Below are positions 61,937 through 64,000 of a stretch of 64,000 bases of DNA, piece by piece; the stretch's first letter is position 1; each line of letters opens with the position of its first letter. A program made the translations under genes and the position numbers. The stretch spans positions 234,136 through 298,135 of the forward strand of contig JAWPMR010000001.1 of NCBI GenBank assembly GCA_033344815.1. The letters run 5' to 3'. Under the pieces are notes generated by a model that was not told the DNA's origin, searched no databases, and saw only the letters and a program-made list of their open reading frames with translations. The DNA comes from Paracoccaceae bacterium. Its GTDB lineage: Bacteria; Pseudomonadota; Alphaproteobacteria; Rhodobacterales; Rhodobacteraceae.

Positions 61937-64000
61937 GACGGGTCCTCCAAAGTGATGATGAGACTGCCCGAGGAGTGAACCCGGACTGACGCGTTGGGGG
62001 GCACAACTGTTGTGCTGTCCTTTTGCAGCAGGATCGCCGGTCCTTGAAACGGTTTATCCACAGGCAGCCTATCGCGCCGGTAAATGCTGGTCTCGAGGCT
62101 TTCCAGACGTCCCGCCACCCTGAATACGCAGGCGCGTTTGTGTAGCAGTGCGGTTTCAAGAGTGCCGGTATCCAGAGCCGGCATTTGTTCGAGTTTTGAT
62201 AGATTGCCAAGCGCCGTAACACGCAGATTAACCAGTTCAATCGGGCTGGTTTGGAACGCATGACCATATTCGGCGGCGTGGATGTCGTGAAACTGAGACC
62301 AGACGCCCGCGAGGGCATCATCGTCCAAGTCGCCCTTCGGGAAAGGTACCTTGAGTTCATACCCCTGCCCGACGTAACGCAGATCCCCAAACCGTGTGAA
62401 ACTCACCCCGCTTGCATCAATCCCGTCATCGGCGAACCGTGCAGCAAGTTCCGCCTCCATCGTCACGAAATCGGCGTTGATCCGGGTGAGGTCGCAGGTA
62501 GTGGAGACCTGAAACTGCGTCCGAATTGCGTCATATTTCAGATCAGCCGTCAGTAAGCCCATCGCGGAGGTGATGCCGGGAAAGGGCGGTACGATCACTT
62601 CGGGAATTTGCAACATTGCGGCCACTTCGCAGCCGTGCAGCGGTCCGGCCCCGCCCATCGCCACAAGGGCAAATCCGCGGGGGTCTATGCCTTTTTGCAC
62701 TGTACGGGATCGTATGGCATTGGCCATGTTGGCGTTCAGAATGGTCAATACCCCCTCTGCAGTTTCCAATGTGTCCATCCCCAGTTGCATGGCCAAATCC
62801 GCAATCACCGTCTGCGAAGCCGTCGCATCCAATCCCATTTCACCTCCCAGAAAATCGTCCGGTTCCAAACGACCCAGCACCAGATTCGCATCCGTTACTG
62901 TCGGTTGTGTTCCGCCAGTACCATAGGCCGCAGGACCTGGCACCGCACCGGCACTTTGCGGACCAACGCGGAAAGCGCCGCCTTTGTCTACATGGGCGAT
63001 GGAACCGCCGCCGGCCCCAATGGTGTGAATGTCCAGCATTGGCATCAACAAGGGAAAACCAGCGATGGAAGTGGACCGGGCGTCTGTCTCGACAAATGCC
63101 CCATCCACCGCAATGCCAATATCGGCCGAGGTGCCACCAATATCAAAGGTGATCAACCGATCGCGCCCGCATTGCGACCCCACCCAGCCTCCACCCAGAA
63201 CGCCTGCTGCCAAGCCGGACATCAATGTCAGCGCAGGATTTTCGGTGACCATTCGCGGGGTCGCGACACCACCATTTGACGCCATGATGCGAAGATCTCC
63301 CTTGATCCCCAATTGCGTCAGCGCGCTGCCCAGATCGGTGATATAAGACCCGACTTTCGGGCCGACAAAACTGGCCAATGCCGCCGTGGTAAAACGTTCA
63401 AACTCACGAAATTGCGGTGAAATCGATTGCGATGTTGTGACAAAAGCCTTTGGCATCACCTCTTGCACAATGGCTTTGGCGCGCTGCTCATGCGCTGGGT
63501 TAAGATATGAAAACAGAAAGCAAATGGCGACCGACTCCACTCCTTCCGCCTGAAGCTGTTGCGCAGCAACACGCACCCCGGCCTCATCCAGCGGCACGAT
63601 TTCTGCTCCCGTGGGCGGGGTCAATCGACCCGCAACCGTCTTGCGGTATCGCCGCTGGATCAATGGTCGGTTTTGCCATGGCAGCTCCTGCATGATCGAA
63701 TAATGCTCAACCCGCTGATGCCGCCCGATGTGAAGCACGTCACGAAACCCGTCATTCGTGATCATGCCCGCGCGGGCACCCTTGCCCTCGAGAACGGCAT
63801 TGGTGGCGGTGGTCGTCCCATGAAAGACATGTCCGACATCGCCCAGATCCACCTGATTTTGATCGCATAATGCTTTGATCCCGGCGATGACACCGCGCGA
63901 CGGATCATCCGGGGTTGTCGCAACCTTATGTATGCCCAATTTCCCCTCTTGCTGATCAAAATAAATCAGGTCTGTGAAGGTTCCCCCCACATCAACACCT
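61933..64000 (-). CDS. hyuA: hydantoinase A / oxoprolinase family protein, N-terminus outside window
   Basis: The ATPase subunit of the HyuAB pair, visible for 689 codons and running off the right edge. The frame at the edge reads GVDVGGTFTD, the phosphate-1 loop of the actin-like ATPase domain near the true N-terminus, so only a few residues are missing. A second phosphate loop FDIGGTSADIG follows near 63150. Length fits the family (about 690-700). Together with HyuB it would open a hydantoin or 5-oxoproline-type ring with ATP hydrolysis, a route independent of the D-hydantoinase. Confidence 0.95.
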   Translation of the reverse strand, partial: GVDVGGTFTDLIYFDQQEGKLGIHKVATTPDDPSRGVIAGIKALCDQNQVDLGDVGHVFHGTTTATNAVLEGKGARAGMITNDGFRDVLHIGRHQRVEHYSIMQELPWQNRPLIQRRYRKTVAGRLTPPTGAEIVPLDEAGVRVAAQQLQAEGVESVAICFLFSYLNPAHEQRAKAIVQEVMPKAFVTTSQSISPQFREFERFTTAALASFVGPKVGSYITDLGSALTQLGIKGDLRIMASNGGVATPRMVTENPALTLMSGLAAGVLGGGWVGSQCGRDRLITFDIGGTSADIGIAVDGAFVETDARSTSIAGFPLLMPMLDIHTIGAGGGSIAHVDKGGAFRVGPQSAGAVPGPAAYGTGGTQPTVTDANLVLGRLEPDDFLGGEMGLDATASQTVIADLAMQLGMDTLETAEGVLTILNANMANAIRSRTVQKGIDPRGFALVAMGGAGPLHGCEVAAMLQIPEVIVPPFPGITSAMGLLTADLKYDAIRTQFQVSTTCDLTRINADFVTMEAELAARFADDGIDASGVSFTRFGDLRYVGQGYELKVPFPKGDLDDDALAGVWSQFHDIHAAEYGHAFQTSPIELVNLRVTALGNLSKLEQMPALDTGTLETALLHKRACVFRVAGRLESLETSIYRRDRLPVDKPFQGPAILLQKDSTTVVPPNASVRVHSSGSLIITLEDPS

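Overview
The window looks like an accessory catabolic region of an alphaproteobacterium, most likely a marine Rhodobacterales (Roseobacter-group) genome. Reasons are the moderately high GC, the dense operons with ATGA, GTGA and TGATG start-stop overlaps, the frequent GTG and TTG starts, the Tat-type solute-binding proteins, and the mix of ABC uptake systems with hydantoin and pyrimidine-type hydrolases. No rRNA, tRNA, insertion sequence, phage gene or CRISPR array was recognised. The taxon is inferred from style only.

Region A (1-4596): a partial M20 peptidase, a DMT exporter, then about 2.7 kb with no intact gene that appears to hold decayed coding sequence. Region B (4597-15603): a divergent unit. 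Leftward run a MarR regulator, a creatininase-like amidohydrolase, a ketopantoate-reductase-like enzyme, an SDR, an M20 dipeptidase and a DMT exporter. Rightward runs a complete dipeptide-type ABC importer (SBP, two permeases, two ATPases). Two near-identical 18-bp inverted repeats lie in the shared promoter region and are the likely MarR operators.

Region C (15708-40118): every gene is on the minus strand. From the liv-type permease (35122) down to 15708 there are 17 genes with spacers of 18 bases or less, or overlaps. The set is LivH, LivM, LivG, a LivF fused to a Tm-1-like (UPF0261) domain, a Tm-1-type TIM-barrel protein, a 1064-residue flotillin-like protein with 52 uninterrupted 11-residue repeats, two tandem CoxG-like SRPBCC proteins, a molybdenum hydroxylase (FAD, 2Fe-2S and a large subunit split into two coupled genes), MoxR and CoxE-type maturation proteins, an amidohydrolase, a metallo-beta-lactamase-fold lactonase-like enzyme, and an SMP-30/isochorismatase-fold fusion. 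Upstream are AraC, an aldehyde dehydrogenase, a degenerate iron-ADH-like protein and the liv-type binding protein. I read this as an import-and-oxidation pathway for an unknown, probably heterocyclic or lactone-forming, substrate whose molybdenum hydroxylase may be organised at the membrane by the flotillin and the SRPBCC proteins. This is the most unusual system in the window.

Region D (40585-64000): two parallel polyamine-type (Pot) ABC importers, each followed by hydantoin-type genes. The first (42555-48705) is decaying: it has a racemase without its cysteines, an atypical deacetylase and a broken hydantoinase, and an amidohydrolase pseudogene lies just upstream. The second (49699-60245) is intact: Cys/Cys racemase, NTF2-like protein, deacetylase, N-carbamoyl-D-amino-acid hydrolase, D-hydantoinase, second deacetylase, a 91-residue CxxC protein and a CobW-type GTPase. 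HyuA/HyuB (N-methylhydantoinase/oxoprolinase type) converge on it from the right edge. FadR-type GntR regulators and candidate palindromic operators accompany both clusters.
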